From: Gammaproteobacteria bacterium
Lineage (GTDB): Bacteria > Pseudomonadota > Gammaproteobacteria > Xanthomonadales > Marinicellaceae
Direction of reading: 5' to 3'
DNA length: 64,000 nucleotides
NCBI GenBank assembly: GCA_030430025.1
Contig: JAUIGR010000006.1
Location: 33,842-97,841, forward strand
This document shows, piece after piece, positions 44,821 through 54,642 of the stretch. Made by a program: the position numbers and the translations under genes. The number at the start of each line of letters is the position of its first letter. Positions within the stretch are counted from its first letter, which is position 1. A model generated the notes under the pieces. The model was not told the origin of the DNA and did not search any database. It saw only the letters and a list, made by a program, of their open reading frames with translations.

Positions 44821-46551
44821 CTATTTCTTCTTTGGTAAATACAAGTCCGTGATGCTACCTTCAAAAGCTTCGGCACTCATGGCGACCGATTCCGCCAGGG
44901 TCGGATGTGGATGTATTGTTAATCCAATATCAGCAGCCTCACAACCCATTTCTATCGCCAAACACAACTCGCTGATCAATTCACCCGCATTAGTACCAAC
45001 GATGCCGGCACCTAAGATGCGGTTGGTTTCTGGATCGAACAACAACTTGGTGAAACCTTCGGTTCGATCGTTACCAATGGCACGACCGGATGCAGCCCAT
45101 GGAAACTTGCCCACCTCGTAGTCAATGCCTTTTTCTTTGGCCTCGTTCTCGGTCATGCCCACCCAGGCCACTTCAGGATCGGTATAAGCCACTGATGGAA
45201 TCACCAGTGCATCGAAGAATACCTTATCACCATGCGCCACTTCGGCTGCCACTTTGGCTTCATGGGTGGCTTTGTGAGCCAACATCGGCTGACCGACAAT
45301 ATCACCGATGGCAAAGATGTGATCGACATTGGTGCGCATTTGTTTATCAACAGGAATAAAACCACGGTCAGTGACTTCGATTCCGGCTTTGTCGGCATCA
45401 AGTTTATTACCATTAGGCACACGGCCAACAGCCACCAGAACGCGATCATAAGTGACTTTCTCTTTACCATCAAATTCGACCTCTAAGCCTTTTTTATTCG
45501 GTACACAGGCCGTTACCTTGGTTTTCAATTTGATTTCTTTGTACTGTTTTGTGATGTGTTGCATCAGCGGCCGAACCAGGTCTTTATCGGCACCTGGAAT
45601 GATCTGATCCATCATTTCCACTATGGTGATTTCGCTACCCAAGGCCGAATAAACAGTGGCCATCTCCAATCCGATGATACCACCGCCAATGATCAGCATA
45701 GAATGAGGTATCTCAGTCATGTCCAACGCATCAGTGGAATCCATCAGTCGTGGATCATCCCATGGCATTCCCGGTAATTTGAAGACCTGAGAGCCCGCAG
45801 CGATGATACACTTTTTGAAGGTGATCTTTTTGCCGCCCACTGAAACGGTGTGGGCATCAACAAATTGCGCTTCACCGGTGATGCACTCAACTTTGCGCTG
45901 CTTGGCCATTTGTGCCAAACCGCTGGTGAGTTTACTGACCACTGAATTTTTAAAACCTAACAGCTGTTGACGATCAATTTTCGGCGCACCAAAAGAGACG
46001 CCATTTTTTTCCATATGGGCCGCTTCACGAATCACTCCCGCGGTGTGTAACAAGGCTTTCGATGGTATACAACCGACATTCAAACACACACCACCCAAAG
46101 TGTCATAGCGTTCAATCAATGTTGTTTGCATGCCCAAATCAGCGGCCCGGAACGCGGCCGTGTAACCACCCGGTCCGGCACCAATAACCAACATTTCGGT
46201 ATCAAACTCTGAAGGTTTAGTGGCTGCCTGCTCCGTTGTTTGAGGTTGACCCTCTGCTGGTTTGGCAGCAGCTGGTTTTTCTTCTTTGACAGGTTCAGTC
46301 GTGGCCAATTCCGACACTTTCATTTGACCAATGATTTGACCTTTGGTGACGTTTTGGCCTTCTTCAACAGTCAAGGATTCGATCGTGCCTGCCTGTGGTG
46401 CGGGAATTTCCATGGTGGCTTTTTCGCTTTCCAATGTGATCAGAGATTGGTCTTTTTCGACGTCATCGCCGATGGCAACCAGGATTTCAATCACTGGCAC
46501 GTTATCAAAGTCGCCAATGTCTGGAATGATGATGTCTATTATATTGCTCAT
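44821..46551 (-). CDS. lpdA: Dihydrolipoyl dehydrogenase (E3) with N-terminal lipoyl domain
   Basis: 576 residues, about 100 longer than plain E3 because of a lipoyl domain at residues 1-80 (SLITLESEKATMEIPAPQAG, with Lys in ESEKAT as lipoylation site) and an Ala/Pro/Glu linker. The E3 core has LVIGAGPGGYTAAFRAADLG, the redox disulphide in GGVCLNVGCIPSKALLH, and the C-terminal HPHPTLAESV with the catalytic His. It reoxidises dihydrolipoamide of E2 with NAD. Last gene of the pyruvate dehydrogenase operon. E3 with its own lipoyl domain is known in Neisseria and relatives. Confidence 0.95.
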   Translation of the reverse strand: MSNIIDIIIPDIGDFDNVPVIEILVAIGDDVEKDQSLITLESEKATMEIPAPQAGTIESLTVEEGQNVTKGQIIGQMKVSELATTEPVKEEKPAAAKPAEGQPQTTEQAATKPSEFDTEMLVIGAGPGGYTAAFRAADLGMQTTLIERYDTLGGVCLNVGCIPSKALLHTAGVIREAAHMEKNGVSFGAPKIDRQQLLGFKNSVVSKLTSGLAQMAKQRKVECITGEAQFVDAHTVSVGGKKITFKKCIIAAGSQVFKLPGMPWDDPRLMDSTDALDMTEIPHSMLIIGGGIIGLEMATVYSALGSEITIVEMMDQIIPGADKDLVRPLMQHITKQYKEIKLKTKVTACVPNKKGLEVEFDGKEKVTYDRVLVAVGRVPNGNKLDADKAGIEVTDRGFIPVDKQMRTNVDHIFAIGDIVGQPMLAHKATHEAKVAAEVAHGDKVFFDALVIPSVAYTDPEVAWVGMTENEAKEKGIDYEVGKFPWAASGRAIGNDRTEGFTKLLFDPETNRILGAGIVGTNAGELISELCLAIEMGCEAADIGLTIHPHPTLAESVAMSAEAFEGSITDLYLPKKK

Positions 46552-46567
46552 AAAGGCCTCTCAATAA

Positions 46568-47236
46568 TCAAGCAGCGTCCCAAACCGGTACGCCCAAGTG
46601 GGTGGATAAGATCTCTGCATCTTCACGCAGGGCATCGATTTTACCGTGATCAACAACATTAATACGTTGGCCATCACGTAACACCAGATTCAATTCATAA
46701 CTGTAATAACGACTTTTGTCGCTGCGAACGTATTCACGAATGATTTGCAAAGCAACAATGTCATTACAATTGACCAGTGGGTATTTGGGGTTGGGCTTCA
46801 TTTCATCGGGTTTTTTACGCCCTTGATAATAATGGCCATAAAAACGATCAAAAACCCGTGGCATGGTCATGAAATGGTACATCAAATAGGATACGCCCAA
46901 GAAAATGCCACCGAACAGCAGTGCAAACAACAAAACAAACCATTCAGTCTGTTGGGTGAAAAAAATAGTCAATGGTATGACCACACCTAACAAGCCAAAA
47001 AAGCCAAAGAGACCAATGAACAATTTGGCGCCTTTAGTGGCCCGGAACACCAACAGATCGTTTTGTGAATCATCCAAACGGTGAGTACAAAAATTACTCC
47101 CACCACCCTTGAGAGGGAACCACTCAGTTTTTTTAGCGACAGGATGGTCAAATTGTTGAGTATCAATACCAACAGCCTGGGCTTTTCTCGCTTGTTCAAT
47201 GATCTGTTGAATCTTGGCCTTAATTTTATCAAACAT
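46568..47236 (-). CDS. Two-helix membrane protein inside the pyruvate dehydrogenase operon
   Basis: 222 residues. A charged N-terminal helix (MFDKIKAKIQQIIEQARKAQ) and a GGSNF strand region precede two membrane helices at about 90-140 (LFIGLFGFFGLLGVVIPLTI and FVLLFALLFGGIFLGVSYLM), followed by a soluble C-terminal domain with NPKYPLVNCNDIVALQIIRE and SYELNLVLRDGQRINVVDHG. This last part resembles the PH-like domains of small membrane proteins. It sits 2 bp after aceF and 16 bp before lpdA, so it is co-transcribed with both. Role unknown; a membrane tether or regulator of the complex is only a guess. Confidence 0.7.
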   Translation of the reverse strand: MFDKIKAKIQQIIEQARKAQAVGIDTQQFDHPVAKKTEWFPLKGGGSNFCTHRLDDSQNDLLVFRATKGAKLFIGLFGFFGLLGVVIPLTIFFTQQTEWFVLLFALLFGGIFLGVSYLMYHFMTMPRVFDRFYGHYYQGRKKPDEMKPNPKYPLVNCNDIVALQIIREYVRSDKSRYYSYELNLVLRDGQRINVVDHGKIDALREDAEILSTHLGVPVWDAA

Positions 47237-47238
47237 AA

Positions 47239-48555
47239 TTAAAGCAACATCTTTTTCATATCAGAAAGAATACTGGATAAATAAACAATAAAACGTGCCG
47301 CATCAGCGCCATCAATGACTCGATGATCGTAACTCAAGGACAAGGGCAACATTAACCTGGGTTCAAATGCTTTACCATTCCATACTGGTTTGAGCTGAGA
47401 ACGGGACACGCCGAGGATAGCCACTTCAGGTGAATTGATGATCGGAGTGAAAGCTGTTCCACCTATACCGCCAAGAGATGAAATAGATATGCATCCACCT
47501 TGCATGTCGTTGGGTGTCAGCTTACCATCTCTGGCCTTGATTGACACATCACGCATTTCTTTGGCGATTTCAAATACTTCCTTTTTATCACAGTCACGAA
47601 TGACAGGAACCACCAATCCATTGGGTGTGTCAACAGCAATACCAATATGATAGTACTTTTTATAAATCAGATTTTCACCATCAATATCCAATGAACTATT
47701 GAATTTGGGAAACCGTTTCAATGCTTTGGCCATGGCTTTGACCATGAACGCCAGTGGGGTGAGGTTGAATCCCTGTTCCTTGGCTTCGGCTTTGTTTTCC
47801 TGACGGAAAGCTTCCAGCTCAGTAATGTCTGCTTGATCATATTGAGTCACGTGTGGAATACGGACCCAGTTACGATGGAGGTATTTGCCTGAAATTTTTT
47901 GAATACGGGACAGTGGCTGGCTTTCCACCTCACCAAACTCAGTAAAATCGACAGCTGGGAATGGAGGCACATCAAAATTACTGGTAACGACAGTTTGTCC
48001 ACCCGATTGCATGGCGGTTTTGATGTGGTTCTTTACATCTTCCCGAGTAATGCGTCCTTTGCGACCTGTGCCAGTAATGACACTGACATCGACACCCAAC
48101 TCACGGGCAAATTTACGTACGGCTGGAGAAGCATGAGCCAGTTTTCCTTTACGCTCCTGAGGAATTTCTTCTGGAACAGGAGGTGCTTTGGATTCGCTCG
48201 GTTTCATGGGCTTGGAGATTTTACTGTTAGCCTCGCTTTTCTCTGATGTTGATTGAAGAACAGGTGTTGTTGTGTCAGCTTCTTCTTTGGCTTCTTTTTC
48301 AACAACAGATTTATCCGAGATTTGAACGACAATCATCGGTGTTCCTTGAGAGACTTGATCTCCTTCTTTAATCAGTAGTTTCTCAATCAGACCACTGGCA
48401 GGGCAAGGTACTTCTATGGTTGCCTTTTCACTTTCCAGTGACATGATAGGATCTTCCGCTTCAATACGATCACCTTCTGCAACCAGAACCTCAATCACTT
48501 CGACAGCATCAAAGTCACCAATATCAGGTACGTTGAATTGTTTGCTTTCACTCAT
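47239..48555 (-). CDS. aceF: Dihydrolipoyllysine acetyltransferase (E2)
   Basis: 438 residues from the ATG at 48555, with AGGA 8 nt before it. One N-terminal lipoyl domain (IMSLESEKATIEVPCPASGL), a long charged linker, a peripheral-subunit-binding domain (ASPAVRKFARELGVDVSVIT) and the catalytic domain ending in SLSYDHRVIDGADAARF with the HxxxDG motif. It transfers acetyl groups from lipoamide to CoA. A single lipoyl domain is fewer than the three of E. coli; the second lipoyl domain of this system is on E3. The frame from 48594 would extend into aceE and is rejected. Confidence 0.95.
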   Translation of the reverse strand: MSESKQFNVPDIGDFDAVEVIEVLVAEGDRIEAEDPIMSLESEKATIEVPCPASGLIEKLLIKEGDQVSQGTPMIVVQISDKSVVEKEAKEEADTTTPVLQSTSEKSEANSKISKPMKPSESKAPPVPEEIPQERKGKLAHASPAVRKFARELGVDVSVITGTGRKGRITREDVKNHIKTAMQSGGQTVVTSNFDVPPFPAVDFTEFGEVESQPLSRIQKISGKYLHRNWVRIPHVTQYDQADITELEAFRQENKAEAKEQGFNLTPLAFMVKAMAKALKRFPKFNSSLDIDGENLIYKKYYHIGIAVDTPNGLVVPVIRDCDKKEVFEIAKEMRDVSIKARDGKLTPNDMQGGCISISSLGGIGGTAFTPIINSPEVAILGVSRSQLKPVWNGKAFEPRLMLPLSLSYDHRVIDGADAARFIVYLSSILSDMKKMLL

Positions 48556-48568
48556 GCTTATTCCTAGT

Positions 48569-51232
48569 TTATCGGGTAACGGGATCGGCGGCATTTTCGT
48601 CGATCTGATATAATTTTTTAGCCTTGGTTATCGCTGTTTTGGGAAGATTGCCTACTTTGACTAATTCCACCACCGAAGTGTACGCGATGTGATTGGCATT
48701 CACTTCAAAAAAACTTCTCAGTTGTTCTCTGGTGTCACTGCGCCCAAAACCATCAGTTCCTAGTGTAGTGTAGTTACCCCTCACCCATGGCCTGATTTGT
48801 TCACTAAAATCATGGGTATAGTCTGTGGCAGCAATCACAGGTCCCTCTGTCTCATTCAAGCACAGCTCAACATGACTTAATTTGGTTTTTTTGTTTGCAT
48901 TGAGCCTATTCCAGCGCTGGGTACGCTGACCATCTCGTTTTAATTCAGTGAAGCTGGTGGCACTCCAAACCTGAGATTGAACCTTAAAATCTTTGGCCAA
49001 CATTGCAGCAGCTTTCTCTGCTTCACGAAGAATGGTGCCAGAACCTAGCAACTGAACCTGTATTTTGCCTTTACCTACTGTTTTCAATGGATATAAACCT
49101 TTGAGTATTCCAGCTTCTTGCCCTTCAACCATTTCTGGATGGCTGTAATTTTCATTCATCAAAGTCAGATAAAAATAAACATCTTCATTGTCCACGTACA
49201 TACGCTGTAGACCATTCTGGATAATAACCGCCACTTCATGTGCATAGGTAGGATCATACGACACACAGTTAGCGACAGTTCCTGAAATCAGGTGCGAATG
49301 ACCATCTTGATGCTGTAGACCTTCACCATTCAAAGTGGTGCGACCGGCGGTGCCACCGAGCAAGAAGCCTTTGGCACGCATGTCGCCAGCAGCCCAGCAT
49401 AAGTCACCAATGCGTTGGTGGCCGAACATCGAATAATAAATGTAAAACGGCACCATGGTCATGTTATAGTTGGCATAAGCCGTGGCAGCAGCAATCCAGG
49501 ATGACATGGCACCCGCTTCGGTAATGCCTTCCTGTAATATTTGACCGTCAGCAGATTCCTTATAAAACATCAGCTGATCTGAATCTTCAGGTTCATACTG
49601 CTGTCCTTGATGGGAATAGATGCCCAGCTGTCTGAACATGCCTTCCATCCCAAAGGTCCTGCCCTCATCGCAAAGAATGGGCACAATGCGTTCTTTGATA
49701 TTTTTGTCACGCAGCAATACCGACAATATACGAACAAAGGCCATCGTGGTCGAAATTTCACGATCTCCAGAACCTTTGGTGATACTATTGAATGCTTTCA
49801 GCTCAGGAATGGATAAGGATTCTACATCAAAGTGGCGTCGTGGTAATGGGCCACCAAGGGCTTCACGCCGTTCTTTCAAATAACTCAATTCCTCAGAATC
49901 ATCGGCTGGTTTGTAATAAGGTACAGATTCCAGTTGATCATCAGAAATGGGCACCCTGAATTTATCACGGAATTGACGAATTGATGCTGTGTCCATTTTT
50001 TTCTGTTGATGAGTGGTATTAGCCGCTTGTCCTGACTGACCCATACCATAGCCCTTAACTGTTTTGGCCAAAATAACGGTAGGCTGTCCTTCGGTTTCAT
50101 TGGCCGCTGCATAAGCGGCATACATTTTATGTGGATCATGACCACCTCGATTCAGCCGCCAAATGTCTTCATCAGACATATTAGCAACCATCGCTTTCAG
50201 TTCTGGATACTTACCAAAAAAATGTTCGCGAACGTAGGCTCCATCTTTAGATTTGTAGTTTTGATAATCACCATCGACTGCCTCTTCCATGCGTTTTCTC
50301 AATAAACCATCGGTATCTTTAGCCAGTAATTTATCCCAATAGGAACCCCAAATCACTTTAATCACATTCCAACCAGCACCACGGAAAACGCCCTCTAGTT
50401 CTTGAATAATTTTACCATTACCGCGGACTGGACCATCCAGTCGTTGCAAATTACAATTAATAACAAACACCAAGTTATCGAGCTTTTCTCGTCCTGCCAA
50501 GGAAATAGCACCCAATGATTCAGGCTCATCTGTTTCTCCATCACCCAAAAAGCAATAGACTTTTTTATCGGTTTTTTCGATCAACCCACGATTTTGTAAG
50601 TATTTCATGAATCGTGCCTGATAAATGGCCTGGATGGGACCTAAACCCATTGAAACAGTGGCAAACTGCCAAAAATCTGGCATCAACCAGGGATGAGGAT
50701 AAGATGACAATCCTTCACCATCGACTTCTCGACGAAAATTGTCCAACTGTTGTTCATTTAAGCGACCTTCTAAAAAGGCTCGAGCATAAAAACCAGGAGC
50801 ACTATGACCTTGAACGTACATCAAATCTCCACCAGAAGGGTGGTCGGAGCCACGAAAGAAATGGTTAAAACCAACATCATAAATGGTGGCTGCGGAGGCA
50901 AAAGAAGCAATGTGACCACCCAAGGCACCGGGTCGGCGATTGGCGCGAACAACCATAGCCATGGCATTCCATCGAATAATAGCACGAATTCGGGTCTCCA
51001 ATTCGTTGTTGCCTGGTGATGGCTTTTGTTCACCCACAGGAATGGTGTTTAAATAGGCTGTTGTCGCCTGGTAAGGTAAATGTCCCCCAGAGCGACGGTT
51101 CAGATCAATCAATTGTTCTATCAAAAAATGAGCACGCTCTGGACCTTCTTCGTTAATGACTGCTGTCAATGCATCTAGCCATTCTTGTGTTTCAACCGGA
51201 TCAAGGTCTTTTTGTGTTTTGATGTTAGTCAT
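48569..51232 (-). CDS. aceE: Pyruvate dehydrogenase E1, homodimeric type
   Basis: 887 residues, the length of E. coli AceE. ETQEWLDALTAVINEEGPER is the usual N-terminus; GDGETDEPESLGAISLAGRE with the later INCNLQRLDGPVRGN is the thiamine-diphosphate/Mg site. YYSMFGHQRIGDLCWAAGDM and GTAGRTTLNGEGLQHQDGHS are strongly conserved in AceE. It decarboxylates pyruvate and reductively acetylates E2. The ATG at 51232 lies inside the end of maeB (8-bp overlap), with GAGGA 9 nt upstream, so the genes are coupled. Followed by aceF after 13 bp. Confidence 0.97.
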   Translation of the reverse strand: MTNIKTQKDLDPVETQEWLDALTAVINEEGPERAHFLIEQLIDLNRRSGGHLPYQATTAYLNTIPVGEQKPSPGNNELETRIRAIIRWNAMAMVVRANRRPGALGGHIASFASAATIYDVGFNHFFRGSDHPSGGDLMYVQGHSAPGFYARAFLEGRLNEQQLDNFRREVDGEGLSSYPHPWLMPDFWQFATVSMGLGPIQAIYQARFMKYLQNRGLIEKTDKKVYCFLGDGETDEPESLGAISLAGREKLDNLVFVINCNLQRLDGPVRGNGKIIQELEGVFRGAGWNVIKVIWGSYWDKLLAKDTDGLLRKRMEEAVDGDYQNYKSKDGAYVREHFFGKYPELKAMVANMSDEDIWRLNRGGHDPHKMYAAYAAANETEGQPTVILAKTVKGYGMGQSGQAANTTHQQKKMDTASIRQFRDKFRVPISDDQLESVPYYKPADDSEELSYLKERREALGGPLPRRHFDVESLSIPELKAFNSITKGSGDREISTTMAFVRILSVLLRDKNIKERIVPILCDEGRTFGMEGMFRQLGIYSHQGQQYEPEDSDQLMFYKESADGQILQEGITEAGAMSSWIAAATAYANYNMTMVPFYIYYSMFGHQRIGDLCWAAGDMRAKGFLLGGTAGRTTLNGEGLQHQDGHSHLISGTVANCVSYDPTYAHEVAVIIQNGLQRMYVDNEDVYFYLTLMNENYSHPEMVEGQEAGILKGLYPLKTVGKGKIQVQLLGSGTILREAEKAAAMLAKDFKVQSQVWSATSFTELKRDGQRTQRWNRLNANKKTKLSHVELCLNETEGPVIAATDYTHDFSEQIRPWVRGNYTTLGTDGFGRSDTREQLRSFFEVNANHIAYTSVVELVKVGNLPKTAITKAKKLYQIDENAADPVTR

Positions 51233-53510
51233 TCTTTGAGTCCTCTGCTTGTTGCGCATCCACTGTGGCAATAGCCACCATATTGATGATTCGCCTGACC
51301 GATGATGACGGGCTCAATACATGAGCAGGTTGTTTGGTACCCATAAGTATAGGTCCGACAGTCACGCCACCTGAAAAATATCTTATCATGCTCAAAGCAG
51401 TAGCGGCAGTATCTAGATTGGGCATCACCAAAAGATTGGCCCTTTGGTTGAATGTCGAATTAGGAAAAACCTGCGCCCGAACATGGGGGGATAATGCGTA
51501 TTCAGCATCCATTTCACCTTCTACCGCCAAATCAGGCGCTATTACTCTTAGCTGTTCTAAGGCCTGCTTCATTTTTTCGGGACTTTCCCCACGCCTTGAA
51601 CCAAAATTTGAATATGACATTAAGGCCACACGAGGAGTTTTACCAAACGCTTTGATTAATTCGGCCGCACTAAGAGTCATATTAACAATTTCATCGCAAC
51701 TAGGATTTGCACTGACATTGGTGTCGGTGATGAAATAATTACCCATATCGGTAGCTACAGCACTTAACGATGCAGGTGTTCCCGATTTTAAACCGATGAT
51801 ATCAATGATGTGTTGTAGCACTTTATGATAACGTCCAGTCAACCCTGCTAACATGGCATCTGCTTCTCCTCTTTTGACCATCAATGCTGCGATGACTGTA
51901 GTGCGAGTCCGAACCACTGCTTTAGCAATTTCGGGACTAACACCCTGTCTCTCCATGATACTATGATAAAGCATCCAATAATCCTTGAACCGAGGATCAT
52001 CTTGAGGATTAACCAACTCAAAATCTCTGCCAATTTGCAAATTAAGTCCGATGCGTTTGATTCTCGAGTTAACCACATCGGGACGACCTATCAGAATAGG
52101 AAAGGCCAAACCATCACCGATGATGGTTTGGACAGCACGCAAGACACGTTCATCTTCACCTTCTGCTAATACCACTGTTTTCGGATTTTTACGCGCAGCA
52201 TCGAAAATCGGCCGCATCAAAAGACCACTCTGGTAAACAAACTCAGTTAAGGTATGGCGATAAGCATCCAAATCTTCAATATGCCTTGTGGCTACACCAC
52301 TGTCCATAGCTGCTTTAGCAACGGCAGGTGCCACATGCAATAAAATCCGTGGATCAAAGGGTTGAGGAATAAGGTATTCACGACCAAACTTCAACTCTTT
52401 TCCTCCATAAGCTTTGGTGGAAACATCTGAAACTTCCATTTGTGCCAAGTCGGCCAATGCATGCACACAAGCCGCTTTCATTTGATCATTGATGACCGTG
52501 GCACCCACATCCAAAGCACCTCGAAAAATGTAGGGAAAACATAGCACATTATTAACCTGATTGGGATAATCTGACCGTCCTGTCGCAATAATGGCGTCAG
52601 GTCTGACTGCCATCGCTTCATCTGGCATAATTTCTGGCACTGGATTAGCCAATGCCAAAATAATGGGATCTTTGGCCATCGGCATAATCATTTCTGGACT
52701 GAGTACACCCGCCACAGAAACACCAAGAAATAAATCAGCATCCACCAAAGCCTCACTTAATGTTTGGTCTTTAACACCTTGTGCAAATGCTTTTTTTCGA
52801 TCAGAATCTAAATCCTCTCGACCCTCATATAAAACACCTTGAGAATCAGAAACTATGATGTTTTCCTCTTTCATACCCAAAGTGACCAGTAACTCCAAAC
52901 AGGCCATACCAGCCGCTCCAGCTCCCGAAGTAACTAACTTAACTTGACTGATGTCTTTATTAACCACTTTTAGGGCATTGCTTACGGCTGCACCTGTAAT
53001 GATCGCAGTACCGTGTTGGTCATCGTGGAAAACTGGAATACTCATCCGGTCTTTGAGCTTCTCTTCCACATAAAAACACTCTGGGGACTTAATATCTTCC
53101 AAATTAATACCACCAAATGTAGGCTCTAAAGCAGCTATGATTTCAACCAGTTTGTCGGGATCTTTTTCATCGATCTCAATATCAAAGACATCGATGCCTG
53201 CAAATTTTTTGAATAAAACGCCTTTGCCTTCCATGACAGGTTTGGCCGCCAAAGCACCAATATCACCGAGCCCGAGTACTGCTGTGCCATTAGTTATCAC
53301 AGCGACCATATTACCTCTGGCAGTGTAATCTGCTGCCTTACCTGGATCAGCTGCAATGGCTTCTGAGGGGGCTGCCACACCCGGCGAATAAGCCAATGAC
53401 AAATCTTTCTGTGTGGTTAAGGCTTTGGTGGCGGTGATTTTAATTTTTCCAGGCACCGGGTACTGGTGATAATCCAGTGCTGCCTGCTTGATGTCTTCTC
53501 TTAAGCCCAT
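51225..53510 (-). CDS. maeB: NADP-dependent malic enzyme with C-terminal phosphotransacetylase-like domain
   Basis: 761 residues. The N-terminal 430 residues are malic enzyme ([56 protein letters not shown] for NADP). The rest is a phosphotransacetylase-like domain ([37 protein letters not shown]) as in MaeB, where it is catalytically inactive but binds acetyl-CoA as regulator. It converts malate to pyruvate and CO2. It stands first before aceE with overlapping ends, so malate-derived pyruvate and the enzyme that consumes it are co-expressed. Confidence 0.95.
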   Translation of the reverse strand: MGLREDIKQAALDYHQYPVPGKIKITATKALTTQKDLSLAYSPGVAAPSEAIAADPGKAADYTARGNMVAVITNGTAVLGLGDIGALAAKPVMEGKGVLFKKFAGIDVFDIEIDEKDPDKLVEIIAALEPTFGGINLEDIKSPECFYVEEKLKDRMSIPVFHDDQHGTAIITGAAVSNALKVVNKDISQVKLVTSGAGAAGMACLELLVTLGMKEENIIVSDSQGVLYEGREDLDSDRKKAFAQGVKDQTLSEALVDADLFLGVSVAGVLSPEMIMPMAKDPIILALANPVPEIMPDEAMAVRPDAIIATGRSDYPNQVNNVLCFPYIFRGALDVGATVINDQMKAACVHALADLAQMEVSDVSTKAYGGKELKFGREYLIPQPFDPRILLHVAPAVAKAAMDSGVATRHIEDLDAYRHTLTEFVYQSGLLMRPIFDAARKNPKTVVLAEGEDERVLRAVQTIIGDGLAFPILIGRPDVVNSRIKRIGLNLQIGRDFELVNPQDDPRFKDYWMLYHSIMERQGVSPEIAKAVVRTRTTVIAALMVKRGEADAMLAGLTGRYHKVLQHIIDIIGLKSGTPASLSAVATDMGNYFITDTNVSANPSCDEIVNMTLSAAELIKAFGKTPRVALMSYSNFGSRRGESPEKMKQALEQLRVIAPDLAVEGEMDAEYALSPHVRAQVFPNSTFNQRANLLVMPNLDTAATALSMIRYFSGGVTVGPILMGTKQPAHVLSPSSSVRRIINMVAIATVDAQQAEDSKND

Positions 53511-53522
53511 ATTTCTGTCCCC

Positions 53523-53571
53523 GTTTTAACGGTTAAACCCCTGGTGGGTCATGTGGTTAGCAACCCAGGGG
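53523..53571. promoter_or_regulatory. Inverted repeats in the maeB-fba gap
   Basis: Two structures lie in this 96-bp gap: CCCCTGG (53538) with CCAGGGG (53565) around a 20-nt centre, and next to it the imperfect palindrome GTTTTAACGGTTAAAC. The hairpin may end the gap-pgk-fba transcript, though no T-run follows. The palindrome could be an operator for maeB-pdh. Confidence 0.4.
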
Positions 53572-53606
53572 CATGTCGATTGATGAGAATCGGATAGTGG
53601 TCGTTG

Positions 53607-54632
53607 TTATTCGTTTTCGAGCTTGCCGTCGTATTCGCCCATGGTAGCTAAACCATTCATTCGTGCCCGATGCGATAACTCAGCTTGTGCTGCTCTAATA
53701 TTCTCTTTGGGGCTCGACCCCCAAACCTTCAGTGCTGACGCCTGTAAAGCACGTCCGTAAGAGAAACTCAAAGGCCAAGGCAGCTTGTCAACCTGGTTCA
53801 TGGCATTCAAATGCTCTGTCGCTTCGATCTCAGATTGTCCACCAGAAAGGAATACGATACCAGCCAATGCAGCAGGTATGGTGTTAAAAAAACAATTCAA
53901 TGTAGCCTCTGCTACTTCTTCGATATCTGCTTGTTCTGAACAGTCAGCGCCTGAAACGACCATACTCGATTTCAGGATACAAGCTTCCAATATCACATTG
54001 TGTTCATAAAGCTGTTCAAATAATGTTTTTAAAGTCAGTTCAGTAACTTCATAGGCTGTAGCAATATCATGATCACCATCCATCAATACTTCAGGTTCAA
54101 CCATAGGTACCAGACCAACTTCTTGACACAATGCTGCATAACGGGCCAGCGCATGACAATTGGCATCAATACAGGTTTGTGAAGGGTTAATCTCATCAAT
54201 GGTGATGACTGCACGCCATTTGGCAAAACGCGCACCAAGGTCATAGTATTCAACCAGTCTATCACGCAACCCATCAAGACCTTCGGTGATTTTTTCACCT
54301 TCGAAACCAGCCAGAGGATGCACACCTTTATCTACCTTAATACCAGGAATAACACCATTGTCTTGCATGATTTTTACCAAAGGCACACCATCCTCAGAAC
54401 TCTGACGTAAAGTTTCATCAAATAAAATGGCTCCTGAAATATGATCACTTATATGCTCAGTGCTCAACAACATATGTCGATAATCTCTGCGGTTTTCAAA
54501 TGTACACTCAACACCAATGGAGTCAAATCGTTTCTGACAAGTGCCGGTACTTTCATCAATGGCTAAGATGCCCTTCCCTTTGGCGACCATAGCAGCCGCA
54601 GTTTCTATCATTTCATTCAATTTATCAGTCAT
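53607..54632 (-). CDS. Fructose-bisphosphate aldolase, class I
   Basis: 341 residues. GKGILAIDESTGTCQKRFDS is the class I aldolase N-terminal signature, ARFAKWRAVITIDE follows, and VILEACILKSSMVVSG holds the Schiff-base Lys. FLSGGQSEIEATEHLNAMN is the conserved phosphate-binding block. It splits fructose-1,6-bisphosphate into the two triose phosphates without metal. A class I enzyme replaces the class II fbaA usual after pgk in enterobacteria. Last gene of gap-pgk-fba, 10 bp after pgk. Confidence 0.95.
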   Translation of the reverse strand: MTDKLNEMIETAAAMVAKGKGILAIDESTGTCQKRFDSIGVECTFENRRDYRHMLLSTEHISDHISGAILFDETLRQSSEDGVPLVKIMQDNGVIPGIKVDKGVHPLAGFEGEKITEGLDGLRDRLVEYYDLGARFAKWRAVITIDEINPSQTCIDANCHALARYAALCQEVGLVPMVEPEVLMDGDHDIATAYEVTELTLKTLFEQLYEHNVILEACILKSSMVVSGADCSEQADIEEVAEATLNCFFNTIPAALAGIVFLSGGQSEIEATEHLNAMNQVDKLPWPLSFSYGRALQASALKVWGSSPKENIRAAQAELSHRARMNGLATMGEYDGKLENE

Positions 54633-54642
54633 GGTGAATACC

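Noticed and set aside
44849..45486. Several plus-strand frames opposite lpdA
   Set aside because: They are reading shadows of a well-supported gene; the same holds for frames opposite maeB, aceE and pit.
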